Source of the DNA: Thermodesulfobacteriaceae bacterium
GTDB lineage: Bacteria > Desulfobacterota > Dissulfuribacteria > Dissulfuribacterales > UBA3076
Length of the DNA: 12,307 nt
Direction: 5' to 3'
NCBI GenBank assembly: GCA_012961845.1
Contig: DTYO01000265.1
Location: 1 to 12,307 of the forward strand
In this document: positions 4,860 through 12,307 of the stretch, piece after piece
How the letters are laid out: each line of letters begins with the position of its first letter
How positions within the stretch are numbered: position 1 is the stretch's first letter
Notes under the pieces: model-generated
What the model was told of the DNA's origin: nothing
What the model saw: the letters and a program-made list of their open reading frames with translations, nothing else
Databases searched by the model: none
Translations under genes and position numbers: made by a program

Positions 4860-7448
4860 TCATGGTTTTTTTTCAAAAACCACATGTCTGTTCTCGTCGA
4901 TGTCAACTATGATCGTATCCCCTTCGACGAATCTGCCCTCAAGGATCTCAAGTGCCAGAGGGTCTTCGATATAGCGCTGTATAGCTCTCTTTAGCGGTCG
5001 GGCTCCGTAGTGGGGGGCGTAACCCACTTCTGCGATCCAGCCTTTGAGTCTGTCAGTGGCTTCGATCTCGAAACTGTGCTCCTCCATCCTGTTTTTAAGG
5101 TAGCGGAACTGTATTTCCACGATAGCTCTCAGATGGTCCCTACTCAGGGCATGAAATATGATGATTTCGTCCACCCTGTTCAGGAATTCGGGTTTGAAAT
5201 GGTGTTTTAGAATTTCCATTACCCTGCGCTCCATTTCGAGCTGATCCGAGATCTCCTGGATGACATCGCTGCCTATGTTCGAGGTCATGATGATTATGGT
5301 GTTCCGGAAGTCGACGGTGCGTCCTTTGCCGTCTGTCAGGCGTCCGTCTTCCAGGATCTGCAACAGAATGTTGAATACATCGGAATGAGCCTTTTCTATC
5401 TCATCGAACAATATGACTGAATAGGGCCTTCGCCTCACAGCCTCCGTGAGGTATCCGCCCTCTTCGTATCCGACATATCCTGGAGGTGCGCCTATGAGTC
5501 TGGCCACGGCGTGTCTCTCCATGTATTCGCTCATGTCGATCCTTATCATGGCCTGCTCGGTATCGAACATGAATTCCGCCAGAGCCCTGGTGAGCTCGGT
5601 CTTGCCCACACCTGTAGGTCCCAGGAAAATGAAGGATCCTATCGGGCGGTTCGGGTCCTGAAGACCGGCTCTCGCCCTGCGTACTGCATTGGAAACCGCA
5701 TTGATTGCTCTCTCCTGGCCTATAACCCTGTCTCCCAGGCGGTCTTCCATATGGACCAGCTTTTCCCTTTCACCCTCAATAAGCTTGCTCACAGGGATCC
5801 CGGTCCATTTGGATATTATGGAAGCAATGTCTTCGGCGCTTACTTCCTCTTTCAGCATGGAGGCTCCATCTTCCTGAAGCTGCCGGATCTTTTCCTGTTC
5901 GGCTTCCAGTTCTTTTTCAAGAGTGGGGACCTGGCCATACAGAATTTCGGCAACCTGATTCAGGTCACCGTTTCGCTGGTACTGTTCGGCTTCTATCTTC
6001 AGCTGATCGATTCTCTCTTTTAGACCCCTGATTTTCTGTATGATTTCTTTTTCCTGCTGCCACCTGGCCTTGAGAACATCACTCTTTTCTCTCAGGTCGG
6101 CGAGCTCCTGTTCAATCTTTGCGAGCCTCTCGCTGGATGCGGGATCGGTCTCCTTTTTCAAGGCCTCCTTTTCAATTTCCAGCTGAATGCGGCGTCTCTC
6201 CAGTTCGTCTATGTCCGAAGGAAGGCTGTCGATCTCTATGCGCAGCTTGGCTGCAGATTCGTCTATCAGGTCAATGGCCTTGTCCGGCAGAAAACGGTCC
6301 GTTATATACCGGTTGGACAGGGTGGCTGCTGACACTATGGCCGAGTCCTTTATGCGTACACCATGATGAACCTCGTATTTTTCCTTGAGCCCGCGGAGTA
6401 TGGCTATGGTGTCTTCAACCGTTGGTTCTTCTACCATCACAGGCCGGAATCGCCTTTCCAGAGCGGGATCCTTCTCTATGTATTTCCGGTATTCATCTAT
6501 TGTGGTGGCGCCGATGCAGTGGAGTTCACCCCTCGCAAGAGCCGGTTTCAGCATGTTGGACGCATCCATGGCCCCCTGGGTGGCCCCTGCGCCCACAAGA
6601 GTGTGGAGTTCATCAATAAAGAGAACCACTTCTCCTTCCCTTTCAGAGACTTCCTTGAGAACTGCCTTCAGCCTGTCCTCGAATTCACCCCTGTATTTGG
6701 CTCCGGCGATCAGGGCGCCCATGTCCAGGGCTACTATGCGTTTGTCTTTGAGAGTCTCGGGTATGTCTCCAGACACAATTCGCTGTGCCAGGCCCTCGAC
6801 TATGGCGGTTTTGCCGACTCCGGGTTCACCGATCAGGACCGGATTGTTCTTGGTTCTCCTGGAGAGAACCTGCAGGATTCTGCGTATCTCATCATCCCGT
6901 CCGATTATAGGATCTATCTTGCCAGATCTTGCAAGAGCTGTGAGATCCCTGCCGTATTTTTCCAGGGCCTGATATTTTTCTTCCGGATTGGGGTCGGTGA
7001 TTCTCTGGCTGCCCCTGATGGCTGCAAGGGCCTTTAGAAATGACTCCCTGTTTACTCCGTGCTGCATGAGGATACGGGCAGCTCTGGTTTCTCTGGTCTC
7101 AAGAATTGCCAGGAGCAGATGCTCCTGGCTTACATATTCATCCTTCATTTCCTCTGCAATATTGAAGGATTTTTCCAGAGCCTGGTTCAGATCAGACGAC
7201 ATGTAGATCTGCATGCCAGCCCCGCTGACCTGGGGAAACTTCACAAGGGCCTGGTCCAGGTCTGCCTTGATCGCGGCGGCATCAGCTCCCATTTTTTTAA
7301 TGACTGAGGGCACGATATCGTCAGGCTGGGCAAATAGGGCTGTCAGAAGGTGTTCAGGCTCTATCTGCTGGTGTCCTCTGCTCTGGGCCAGCTTCTGGGC
7401 CTCCTGAAGTGCTTCCTGTGATTTTACGGTAAATTTGTCCAATTGCAT
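4860..7448 (-). CDS. clpB: ATP-dependent disaggregase ClpB
   Basis: This 862-residue protein is the full length of the hexameric AAA+ chaperone that, with DnaK, extracts polypeptides from aggregates in the cytosol. The N-terminal Clp repeat domain spans ~1-145. NBD1 has Walker A GEPGVGKT (207-214), pore tyrosine Y252 in KYRG, Walker B VVLFIDE (274-280) and arginine finger ERRFRP (331-336). The coiled-coil middle domain that separates ClpB from ClpA/ClpC covers ~405-530. NBD2 has Walker A GPTGVGKT (610-617), pore tyrosine Y658 in GYVG, Walker B VILFDE (678-683) and sensor 2 GARPLKR (815-821). All catalytic residues are intact. The ATG at 7448 has AAAGGA upstream. No CIRCE repeat and no convincing heat-shock sigma-32 promoter was seen in the 330 bp upstream. 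It appears monocistronic. Confidence 0.98.
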   Translation of the reverse strand: MQLDKFTVKSQEALQEAQKLAQSRGHQQIEPEHLLTALFAQPDDIVPSVIKKMGADAAAIKADLDQALVKFPQVSGAGMQIYMSSDLNQALEKSFNIAEEMKDEYVSQEHLLLAILETRETRAARILMQHGVNRESFLKALAAIRGSQRITDPNPEEKYQALEKYGRDLTALARSGKIDPIIGRDDEIRRILQVLSRRTKNNPVLIGEPGVGKTAIVEGLAQRIVSGDIPETLKDKRIVALDMGALIAGAKYRGEFEDRLKAVLKEVSEREGEVVLFIDELHTLVGAGATQGAMDASNMLKPALARGELHCIGATTIDEYRKYIEKDPALERRFRPVMVEEPTVEDTIAILRGLKEKYEVHHGVRIKDSAIVSAATLSNRYITDRFLPDKAIDLIDESAAKLRIEIDSLPSDIDELERRRIQLEIEKEALKKETDPASSERLAKIEQELADLREKSDVLKARWQQEKEIIQKIRGLKERIDQLKIEAEQYQRNGDLNQVAEILYGQVPTLEKELEAEQEKIRQLQEDGASMLKEEVSAEDIASIISKWTGIPVSKLIEGEREKLVHMEDRLGDRVIGQERAINAVSNAVRRARAGLQDPNRPIGSFIFLGPTGVGKTELTRALAEFMFDTEQAMIRIDMSEYMERHAVARLIGAPPGYVGYEEGGYLTEAVRRRPYSVILFDEIEKAHSDVFNILLQILEDGRLTDGKGRTVDFRNTIIIMTSNIGSDVIQEISDQLEMERRVMEILKHHFKPEFLNRVDEIIIFHALSRDHLRAIVEIQFRYLKNRMEEHSFEIEATDRLKGWIAEVGYAPHYGARPLKRAIQRYIEDPLALEILEGRFVEGDTIIVDIDENRHVVFEKKP

Positions 7449-7779
7449 GTCTTGTAATCCTTTCCAGAAATCAATTTGTGGGCGCCAATAAAAGTTGTTC
7501 TTTTGCCCGGCAACTGAGTTTTACTTAAAAAAATAATCCTCGAAATATCACCAAGATGTCCGATGTTATTTTTCTTGTGCACCTTATTGCGGAACAAAAT
7601 CCCTGATTTTTAGAGGTACCATTTTTCCTGTCCGAAAGACGGGCAGTTCTGTATAAACAATGGAAAATTGCAAAAGATATTGCATGGTTCCTTTCGTTTG
7701 AAGCTAAGGACAGGATTTTCCGTTGTCAAGAACGTACAGGAAATGAGGGGAAAGGACTGATTCCGCACCTTTTGGCATG
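7449..7779. other. Gene-free stretch upstream of clpB
   Basis: Besides the clpB ribosome binding site near 7458, I see no gene, no CIRCE palindrome and no clear -35/-10 pair. The clpB promoter must lie here, but I cannot place it. Confidence 0.4.
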
Positions 7780-7809
7780 CTGCCCTGTAATCAGATCATT
7801 ACAGGGCAG
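7780..7809 (-). terminator. 12-bp hairpin beyond the 138-residue gene
   Basis: CTGCCCTGTAAT (7780-7791) pairs perfectly with ATTACAGGGCAG (7798-7809) around CAGATC. It begins 23 bp beyond the stop codon at 7833. No T-run follows on either strand. Confidence 0.55.
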
Positions 7810-7832
7810 TCATGGCAGGCGCGGTCTTTCCG

Positions 7833-8249
7833 TCATTTTTTTTCGAGAGTCAGAATCAGAGGAATGGTGCTTAATTTTGGAGAGGCAGTCCGGGTCTGAC
7901 CAAGGGACCATTTTTTCAGCTCCCAGCATGGAGACAGTTTTTCTTCTATGGCATGGATTATTCCCTTGAGGTTGATGACAGGATGTCTCTGGAAAACCGG
8001 CGGCAGCCCATAAGTGAGGCTGCAGGCCAGGCATTTGCCGGGTCTTTCCGTCAGACGGAATTCCAGAGCAAGCTCACCGGCGGCTGCTGCAAATTCCCGG
8101 CAGGCCAGACAGATATCAAAAGCTCCTTCTTCGCATCCGCCGTACAGGGCTTCAAAGAACTGGTCGGCTTTCCATTCCGGAAAAAGCTCGCGGAGAAAGT
8201 CATCGGTTATTATTTTGTCAGGACTGATCACGCTGGATTTTTCGTTCAT
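7833..8249 (-). CDS. Unknown 138-residue protein with two CxxC pairs
   Basis: I do not recognise a functional family. The protein is soluble, with no signal peptide or membrane segment. It has an acidic N-terminus and the segment ADQFFEALYGGCEEGAFDICLACREF, with C39, C47 and C50. A strand-like stretch (LALEFRLTERPGKCLACSLTYGLPPVF) follows with C73 and C76, then HPVINLKGIIHAIEE. The pairs C47-x2-C50 and C73-x2-C76, ~23 residues apart, could bind zinc or form a redox pair. From memory, similar proteins occur in sulfate reducers under uninformative or spurious names; I could not check this. The ATG at 8249 has an excellent GGGGAGG ribosome binding site. It lies alone between clpB and dodecin, all on the minus strand, with hairpins on both sides, so it is probably a separate transcript. 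Confidence 0.75.
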   Translation of the reverse strand: MNEKSSVISPDKIITDDFLRELFPEWKADQFFEALYGGCEEGAFDICLACREFAAAAGELALEFRLTERPGKCLACSLTYGLPPVFQRHPVINLKGIIHAIEEKLSPCWELKKWSLGQTRTASPKLSTIPLILTLEKK

Positions 8250-8353
8250 CTCTTAACCTCCCCTGGATGATAATAGTGTTAAAAAAACCTGCAGGATATC
8301 AGGTTCAGGAATCAGGAGATTTTAGGGCATGAATCCATGACAGGCAACCCCCC

Positions 8354-8378
8354 CCTGCCACACTGCAGATGTGACAGG
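8354..8378 (-). terminator. Hairpin downstream of dodecin
   Basis: CCTGCCACA (8354-8362) pairs with TGTGACAGG (8370-8378), leaving one C/A mismatch, around a 7-nt loop. It lies about 38 bp beyond the dodecin stop codon. A G-rich tract rather than a T-run follows on the minus strand. Confidence 0.45.
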
Positions 8379-8415
8379 AGGAGGCAGTCGATATTGAAGC
8401 GAAAACAAGGGATGA

Positions 8416-8628
8416 TTATTTCTGGTGATATTTGAAGGAAACGCTGACCCTGGCCCGGTAAGCAACAACCTTGCCCTTTTTGATTCTCATGTCCAGTTTC
8501 GTTATTTCGCCAACCCTGAGGTCTTTTACAGACTTGGCCGCAGTTTCGACTGCGTTTTTTGCTGCGTCTTCCCATGAGACCTCACTGGTGCCCACGATTT
8601 CGATGATTTTGTAAACAGCCTTCGACAT
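8416..8628 (-). CDS. Dodecin, small flavin-binding storage protein
   Basis: This 70-residue protein is the standard dodecin length. Dodecins form hollow dodecamers that bind and buffer flavins (FMN or riboflavin) in the cytosol. The diagnostic strand-helix-strand-strand pattern is present: KAVYKIIEIVGTSEVSWEDAAKNAV near the N-terminus, with the conserved tryptophan (W19) that stacks on the flavin ring, then LRVGEITKLDMRI and VVAYRARVSVSFKY. The ATG at 8628 is chosen because AAGGAGGG lies 6-8 nt upstream and the family begins exactly there; a longer in-frame start at 8679 adds 17 residues unlike any dodecin. It stands as a single gene with its own hairpin downstream. Nothing odd is seen. Confidence 0.93.
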   Translation of the reverse strand: MSKAVYKIIEIVGTSEVSWEDAAKNAVETAAKSVKDLRVGEITKLDMRIKKGKVVAYRARVSVSFKYHQK

Positions 8629-9019
8629 ATAGTCCCTCCTTGAAAAAAATGAATGGAAAGATACAAAAACCGTTGCCATGGCACATTCTGTAGTTTCTAC
8701 AAGGCCCGGGTGCCGTCATCCCCATGACAGTGAACAACGGCAATGTGAAGGATAAACCCTGCAGACAAACTATCCTGCATGATTATTTTCAGACATTATG
8801 GCAGATCGATCAAGAAGAAATATGTTTCAATGCCGGAATATAGTATATGTACATGTTGTTCCAGCTGAAACATTTTTCAGCCATTGTGGAAATCATTTTC
8901 CTGAAAATATTTATTTGCCTGAAAAAGGGCACCAGGCAGGCAAATAATCTAGAATAACCACTCTGTTGAATGAATTCCGGGGCATTTAATTTGCTTATGG
9001 GATAACAAGTGATGTATAT
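8629..9019. other. Gene-free stretch with two perfect hairpins
   Basis: No supported gene lies here. Two perfect hairpins stand close together: GCTGAAA (8864-8870) with TTTCAGC (8875-8881) around CATT, and TTATTTGCCTG (8911-8921) with CAGGCAAATAA (8937-8947) around 15 nt. Both lie upstream of flgM and in the region divergent from dodecin. They could be regulatory or part of a small transcript. Confidence 0.4.
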
Positions 9020-9049
9020 TATACAGGATGCCTCATTTTCTAATATAAT
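9020..9049 (+). promoter_or_regulatory. Candidate promoter of flgM
   Basis: TATAAT at 9044-9049 with TATACA (9020-9025) 18 bp upstream fits a moderate sigma-70 promoter. No sigma-28 (TAAA / GCCGATAA) box was seen. Confidence 0.4.
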
Positions 9050-9108
9050 AAAATGTTGTAACCGGTCACAGGTCAATTTGCCGGAATTTGTCGGGTAGCC
9101 ATACCAAA

Positions 9109-9426
9109 ATGAAAATATATGGGAACAACAAGGTCCTGAAGTCGCAAGATCCCACTGTCGAAACAGGTGCTTCTCATCCTGAAGAAGAGCGCCGGTCTGA
9201 AGAGACGGGGTCAGCAGACAGGAACACCTGCAGTTCGGTGCAGGTGGAACTCTCTTCGGAGGCCCGAGTTATTGAAAAGGTCAGGGAAGCCTTGAAAATG
9301 TCTGATCATGAAAGGACGGCCAGGGTGGAAGCGCTGAAAAAGCAGATACAACAAGGCACATACAAGATAGATGCTGACAAGATAGCTGACAGTATGCTTG
9401 TTGATCTGCTCAAGAATAGCCGGTAG
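9109..9426 (+). CDS. flgM: FlgM, anti-sigma-28 factor (negative regulator of flagellin synthesis)
   Basis: The protein has 105 residues, usual for FlgM. FlgM binds and inhibits the flagellar sigma factor FliA and is exported through the hook-basal body when the hook is complete. The N-terminal half (1-50) is polar and low in hydrophobics, as expected for the disordered export part. The C-terminal half carries the sigma-binding helices: VELSSEARVIEKVREAL, ERTARVEALKKQIQQGTYKIDADKIADSMLVDLL. The ID(A/P)xKIAxxML pattern is diagnostic. The ATG at 9109 is preferred, though its ribosome binding site is poor; an in-frame TTG at 9088 would add seven residues. No other flagellar gene is in the window, so it is isolated from the usual flgM-flgN neighbours. 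Confidence 0.88.
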   Translation: MKIYGNNKVLKSQDPTVETGASHPEEERRSEETGSADRNTCSSVQVELSSEARVIEKVREALKMSDHERTARVEALKKQIQQGTYKIDADKIADSMLVDLLKNSR

Positions 9427-9608
9427 TTGCCTGTCAGCAGATGGTCTGTTTGACCGGTCAGGTCGTCAGGCTGAAGAATTAATCTCAGATTCTGCACTTC
9501 AACCGCCGGACAAAATAATTTTTAAAATAATTGCATGAAATTATGCGTTTAAGGCTATATTTTTTACCCAGAATATGCTTTCAAAACTGGTGGAAATGTT
9601 CAGCAGTT
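9427..9608. other. Gene-free AT-rich stretch after flgM
   Basis: No supported gene and no clear terminator is seen. A 10-bp palindrome, TGACCGGTCA (9451-9460), and a small hairpin, GCAT with ATGC near 9532-9545, are the only local symmetries. Confidence 0.35.
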
Positions 9609-9719
9609 GAGGCCGCAAGGTGCTCGCAATTTTACTGAACCTGCTACGTTATCAAGGGTTTGGGATGTCTGAGTATGCCTGCGCCCTTGATGCCTTGCAT
9701 CTTCAGCAAACTTGCGAGC
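9609..9719 (-). repeat. Dispersed nested-stem repeat, copy C (best preserved)
   Basis: On the plus strand the outer arms GCTCGCAATTTTACTGA (9622-9638) and TCAGCAAACTTGCGAGC (9703-9719) pair at 16 of 17 positions, counting one G-U. Inner arms ATCAAGGG (9651-9658) and CCCTTGAT (9684-9691) pair perfectly around 25 nt. The reverse complement aligns without gaps to 2-112. Its inner stem differs in sequence from that of copy A yet stays paired, which is compensatory change. Read on the minus strand, the frame matching copy A is open to a TGA and shares residues FAE, GRR and DN-x-AG, so a coding origin is not excluded. Confidence 0.75.
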
Positions 9720-9882
9720 TGTATAATCCTGGTTAATGCCTGACCGCATCGTCGGAAATGTGCAGAGTCTTGCGCTGTTTTTTGCAATTCCCCCGCCTCA
9801 AAGCAGAATCTTCATTCCGGACAGATATCAGGCATTGTCTGCCTTGGTTTCCTGCTTTTCTTTGTTATAGCTACATCATTAA

Positions 9883-10059
9883 ATGATACCTGAATTCAAT
9901 ATGTTGGGCAATAGACAGGGCGGAAGGCATGCCGACGTACTCATTATACTTCAGATGCCTGACAACGCAGCATTGGCATCCGATACTGAAGCCTACAAGG
10001 CGTTTTTGGTTTTTCTCAATGTGACAGCATTTGAAAAACTGCTGGACAGGCGGTCCTAA
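9883..10059 (+). other. Repeat copy B with a possible 58-residue ORF
   Basis: AGGCAT (9925-9930) pairs with ATGCCT (9955-9960). Inside, GACGTA (9934-9939) faces TACTTC (9947-9952), as in copy A, and ACAACGCAGCA follows directly, again as in copy A. Outer arms are not clear, so this is a divergent or partial member. An ATG at 9883 opens 58 codons, ending at TAA (10057-10059). The peptide contains LIILQMPDNAALASDTEAYK and then AFLVFLNVTAFEKLLD, the first part resembling LILQLPDNAAG from copy A. There is no ribosome binding site, and the opposite strand is also open, so coding is unproven. Confidence 0.5.
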
Positions 10060-10124
10060 CACGATAATATGATTGCATACTGCACTGATCCGGGTTTGAA
10101 ATACTGTTTTAGAATTGAAAAACT

Positions 10125-12062
10125 ATGAAAACACAATTCTTGGAGCGTTTGAATGAAAAGGTGCTTCTCGGGGATGGCGCCATCGGTACTTTTCTCTATG
10201 AGAAGGGGATTGACCTCGGCACAAATACGGACCTGCTGAATCTGTCCGATCCTGATCTGGTCTATTCAGTCCATGAAGAATATATCCGAGCTGGCAGCGA
10301 ACTGATTGAAACGAATACATTCGGTGCAAACCGTTACAAACTTCACAGGATAGGCCAGGCTCACAGAGTGGCCGAGATAAACAGAAAGGGGGCTGAACTT
10401 GCCTCCAGAGCCGCTGGTACCGACATATTTGTTGCAGGTTCTGTGGGGCCGACTGGAATAAAGTTTCCCTTGGAAGGGGAGGAGGTCGACAACAGTACAG
10501 TTGAGGAAATCTTCAGAGAGCAGATGACGGCTCTCCTTGAAGGTGGGATCCAGGTGTTTATGCTGGAGACTTTTACATATCTGGATGAACTCATCATCTG
10601 TATAAAAACAGCCGGGAAACTGGCAGACTACATACCCGTGGTGGCCCAGATGACCTATCCGGCCAGGGGCCGGACGGCAGTGGGGAATGATGCCCTCTTA
10701 TGTGCCGAAAAGTCTCTGGAGGCAGGGGCCTCCGTGGTTGGCACCAACTGCGGCCGCGGAGTCAGGGCCATGCTGTCCGCCATAGACAGGCTTTCGGTCC
10801 TGAAGGAAAGAGTGCCTCTGTCGGCTTTTCCGAACGCGGGTATCCCGGAGGTCGTGGAGCACCGTATGGTGTATTCCACTCCTCCCGCCTATATGGCGGA
10901 TAAGCTGTCTGAAATGGTCAAACAGGGAGTGCGCCTTCTGGGCGGCTGCTGCGGTACTACACCTTCCCACATTCATGCATTCAGAGAGCGTCTTCACCTC
11001 AAGCGGCCGCGGTCGGTTTCAGTGATATCAGGAACCAGGCAGACGGTGTCGGCCGAGGAGCCCAGAGAAAAATTCAAAGGCAAGGGGGGGCTGCTGGAAA
11101 GTTTTGTTCCCGGCCGGGTGCCCGTGCTGGTAGAACTGGACCCTCCGTCGCATCTGGATCTGAGTCGCATAATCTCAGGTGCCATGGCTCTCTCCGCGGC
11201 AGGTGCGGATGCCATTACTCTTGCTGAGAATCCGCTGGCTGTTCTGAGGTCCGACAATCTCTCACTTGCGCACATGTTAAAAAAGGAGATCGGCATCCAG
11301 ACGGTGCTGCATCTTACCTGCAGGGACAGGAATGTACTCGGGCTTCAGACCCAGATAACAGGGGCATATCATCTGGGCCTGGAGGCCATACTTGCTGTTA
11401 CAGGTGACCCTGCAACATCGAGTGACCAGCCTGGGGTTTCCGGGGTGTTCGATGTAAATTCTCTTGGTCTCGTGAGGATGATAGATCAGTTTAACAGGGG
11501 ATTCAATTTTGCAGGTTCGCCAATGGGGCGGAAAACCAATTTTTCCATTGGAGTGGCATTCAGTTATCGTCCCAAAAATCCAGATCTGCAGATCAGGCGG
11601 CTGGAACGCAAAGCGGCCCAAGGTGCCCATTTTGTCATGACTCAGCCCCTTTTCGACAGAAGTGCAGTAGAAGAAATGGCAGATAAGACCAAGCATCTGG
11701 GACTTCTGATTTTTCCAGGAATTTTTCCATTGATCTCGGCAAGGAATGCCGATTTTCTCCACAATGAAGTGCCGGGAATTTCAATTCCCGGGGAAATAAG
11801 GAAAAAATTGTGGCGATATGATAAAGTGGCCGACCAGAAAAAAGCCGCACTCGAAATTACCGGCAGACTGGTGGAAGATATATCGAAAATTGTCGATGGT
11901 TATTATATCATCAGTCCGCTCAACAAATGGGATGTTGCTGAATTGTTTGTACGCCAGATCAGAGAGGCAGGCTGGACAGGCAGTGGTCTGGCAGATAAAT
12001 TCGCTGTTTCTTCCGGCTCAGGTGACTCCGTACGTGAAGGCACGCAGCTCATCAATGGTTGA
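10125..12062 (+). CDS. Bifunctional homocysteine S-methyltransferase / 5,10-methylenetetrahydrofolate reductase
   Basis: This 645-residue cytosolic fusion resembles the YitJ type. Residues ~1-295 are a homocysteine methyltransferase barrel: LLGDGAIGTFLYEKG near the start, ETNTFGAN (62-69), and zinc ligands C209 (GTNCGRG) and C275-C276 (GGCCGTTP). Residues ~330-612 are a FAD-dependent MTHFR barrel: catalytic E337 in VELDPP, HLTCRDRN (396-403), LAVTGDP (424-430) and TQPLFD with Q507. Both sites look intact. There is no cobalamin-binding domain, so the MetH-type chemistry is incomplete; the N-half may use another methyl donor or a separate corrinoid protein. The role is one-carbon metabolism and methionine supply, possibly feeding methyl-tetrahydrofolate exchange. 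The ATG at 10125 has only a weak ribosome binding site but fits the family's N-terminus. The last ~30 residues are low-complexity. It appears monocistronic, and no SAM riboswitch was recognised upstream. Confidence 0.93.
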   Translation: MKTQFLERLNEKVLLGDGAIGTFLYEKGIDLGTNTDLLNLSDPDLVYSVHEEYIRAGSELIETNTFGANRYKLHRIGQAHRVAEINRKGAELASRAAGTDIFVAGSVGPTGIKFPLEGEEVDNSTVEEIFREQMTALLEGGIQVFMLETFTYLDELIICIKTAGKLADYIPVVAQMTYPARGRTAVGNDALLCAEKSLEAGASVVGTNCGRGVRAMLSAIDRLSVLKERVPLSAFPNAGIPEVVEHRMVYSTPPAYMADKLSEMVKQGVRLLGGCCGTTPSHIHAFRERLHLKRPRSVSVISGTRQTVSAEEPREKFKGKGGLLESFVPGRVPVLVELDPPSHLDLSRIISGAMALSAAGADAITLAENPLAVLRSDNLSLAHMLKKEIGIQTVLHLTCRDRNVLGLQTQITGAYHLGLEAILAVTGDPATSSDQPGVSGVFDVNSLGLVRMIDQFNRGFNFAGSPMGRKTNFSIGVAFSYRPKNPDLQIRRLERKAAQGAHFVMTQPLFDRSAVEEMADKTKHLGLLIFPGIFPLISARNADFLHNEVPGISIPGEIRKKLWRYDKVADQKKAALEITGRLVEDISKIVDGYYIISPLNKWDVAELFVRQIREAGWTGSGLADKFAVSSGSGDSVREGTQLING

Positions 12063-12080
12063 TCAGGCATGCCTTGCACA

Positions 12081-12113
12081 ATCTGCAGCCCTGCCGTGCA
12101 GGAGGCTGCAGAT
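12081..12113 (+). terminator. Hairpin between convergent genes
   Basis: ATCTGCAGCC (12081-12090) pairs perfectly with GGCTGCAGAT (12104-12113). CTGC (12091-12094) with GCAG (12098-12101) extends the stem past a two-base bulge to a CGT loop. It begins 19 bp after the stop at 12062 and could serve both strands. No T-run follows. Confidence 0.6.
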
Positions 12114-12215
12114 GCATCGCCCAGAGCTGAGTGCATGAAGGTGTACTTTTTCCATACTCCGATTGCCGGACTACACAGCAGTGATGTGATGTGTGACCGG
12201 ATACGATTTTAAGAT

Positions 12216-12307
12216 TTAGTGGTTCTTAACCAAACTCAGCATTTTTTTACAGGTACGTGGGTCAAGCATGTATTGAGCAGTCTCAAAGACAGCTCTGGCT
12301 CCCAAAA
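12216..12307 (-). CDS. C-terminal end of an unidentified gene (cut by window edge)
   Basis: The minus-strand frame from the right edge stays open for 29 codons (LGARAVFETAQYMLDPRTCK, then KMLSLVKNH) and ends in TAA at 12216-12218. The composition is that of a real soluble protein with a helical end. The remainder lies outside the window, so the family cannot be named. It converges on the methyltransferase gene, with the hairpin at 12081-12113 between them. Confidence 0.6.
   Translation of the reverse strand, partial: LGARAVFETAQYMLDPRTCKKMLSLVKNH

Noticed and set aside
7449..7560. CIRCE or sigma-32 heat-shock promoter upstream of clpB
   Set aside because: No TTAGCACTC/GAGTGCTAA repeat and no convincing CTTGAA/CCCCAT pair was found.
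9451..9460. TGACCGGTCA palindrome as a second FNR/HcpR-type operator
   Set aside because: The half-sites are only two bases apart instead of four, and no gene start lies suitably downstream.
9871..10062. 63-residue minus-strand open frame across repeat copy B
   Set aside because: It lies wholly on the repeat, has no ribosome binding site, and the opposite strand is open as well. Open frames here reflect the repeat, not a gene.

Overview
The window looks like a chromosomal segment of an anaerobic Desulfobacterota (deltaproteobacterial, sulfate-reducer-like) genome. The reasons are a class I hybrid cluster protein (Hcp), a ferredoxin-fused siroheme protein, a dodecin, an FlgM and a bifunctional homocysteine methyltransferase/methylenetetrahydrofolate reductase, separated by long intergenic stretches with dispersed repeats. 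The assignment rests on gene content only. No tRNA, rRNA, CRISPR array, insertion sequence or prophage gene was seen.

Left part (1-3692, minus strand). A probable nitrosative-stress unit reads right to left: a siroheme/[4Fe-4S] protein with an N-terminal PCP_red-like domain and two C-terminal ferredoxin motifs (2822-3613), then Hcp (1110-2738). A perfect 14-bp palindrome of the FNR/CRP type (TTGAC-N4-GTCAA, 3679-3692) lies 41.5 bp upstream of the start point implied by a TATTAT -10 box. This suggests HcpR-like control and moves the first gene's start to a GTG at 3613. Further downstream is a zinc-ribbon protein whose HD-type domain seems to have lost its metal ligands (301-906).

Middle part (3693-8628). 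A gene-free stretch holds a ~100-nt potential structured element (3872-3973). It is followed by a plus-strand pair: a small helix-turn-helix protein and a 95-residue unknown protein directly abutting it. Then, on the minus strand, come clpB (full-length disaggregase), a 138-residue unknown protein with two CxxC pairs, and dodecin.

Right part (8629-12307). An AT-rich stretch with hairpins precedes flgM (plus strand). About 700 bp without a convincing gene follows, holding two members of a dispersed structured repeat whose third member lies at the left end of the window. Next is the homocysteine methyltransferase/MTHFR gene (plus strand), and finally the C-terminal end of an unidentified minus-strand gene cut by the window edge.

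Strong inverted repeats without a following T-run stand just beyond the ends of hcp, clpB, the 138-residue gene, dodecin and the methyltransferase gene. Three candidates for something undescribed stand out: the Hcp-linked siroheme-ferredoxin fusion with its operator, the nested-stem repeat family, and the structured element at 3872-3973.
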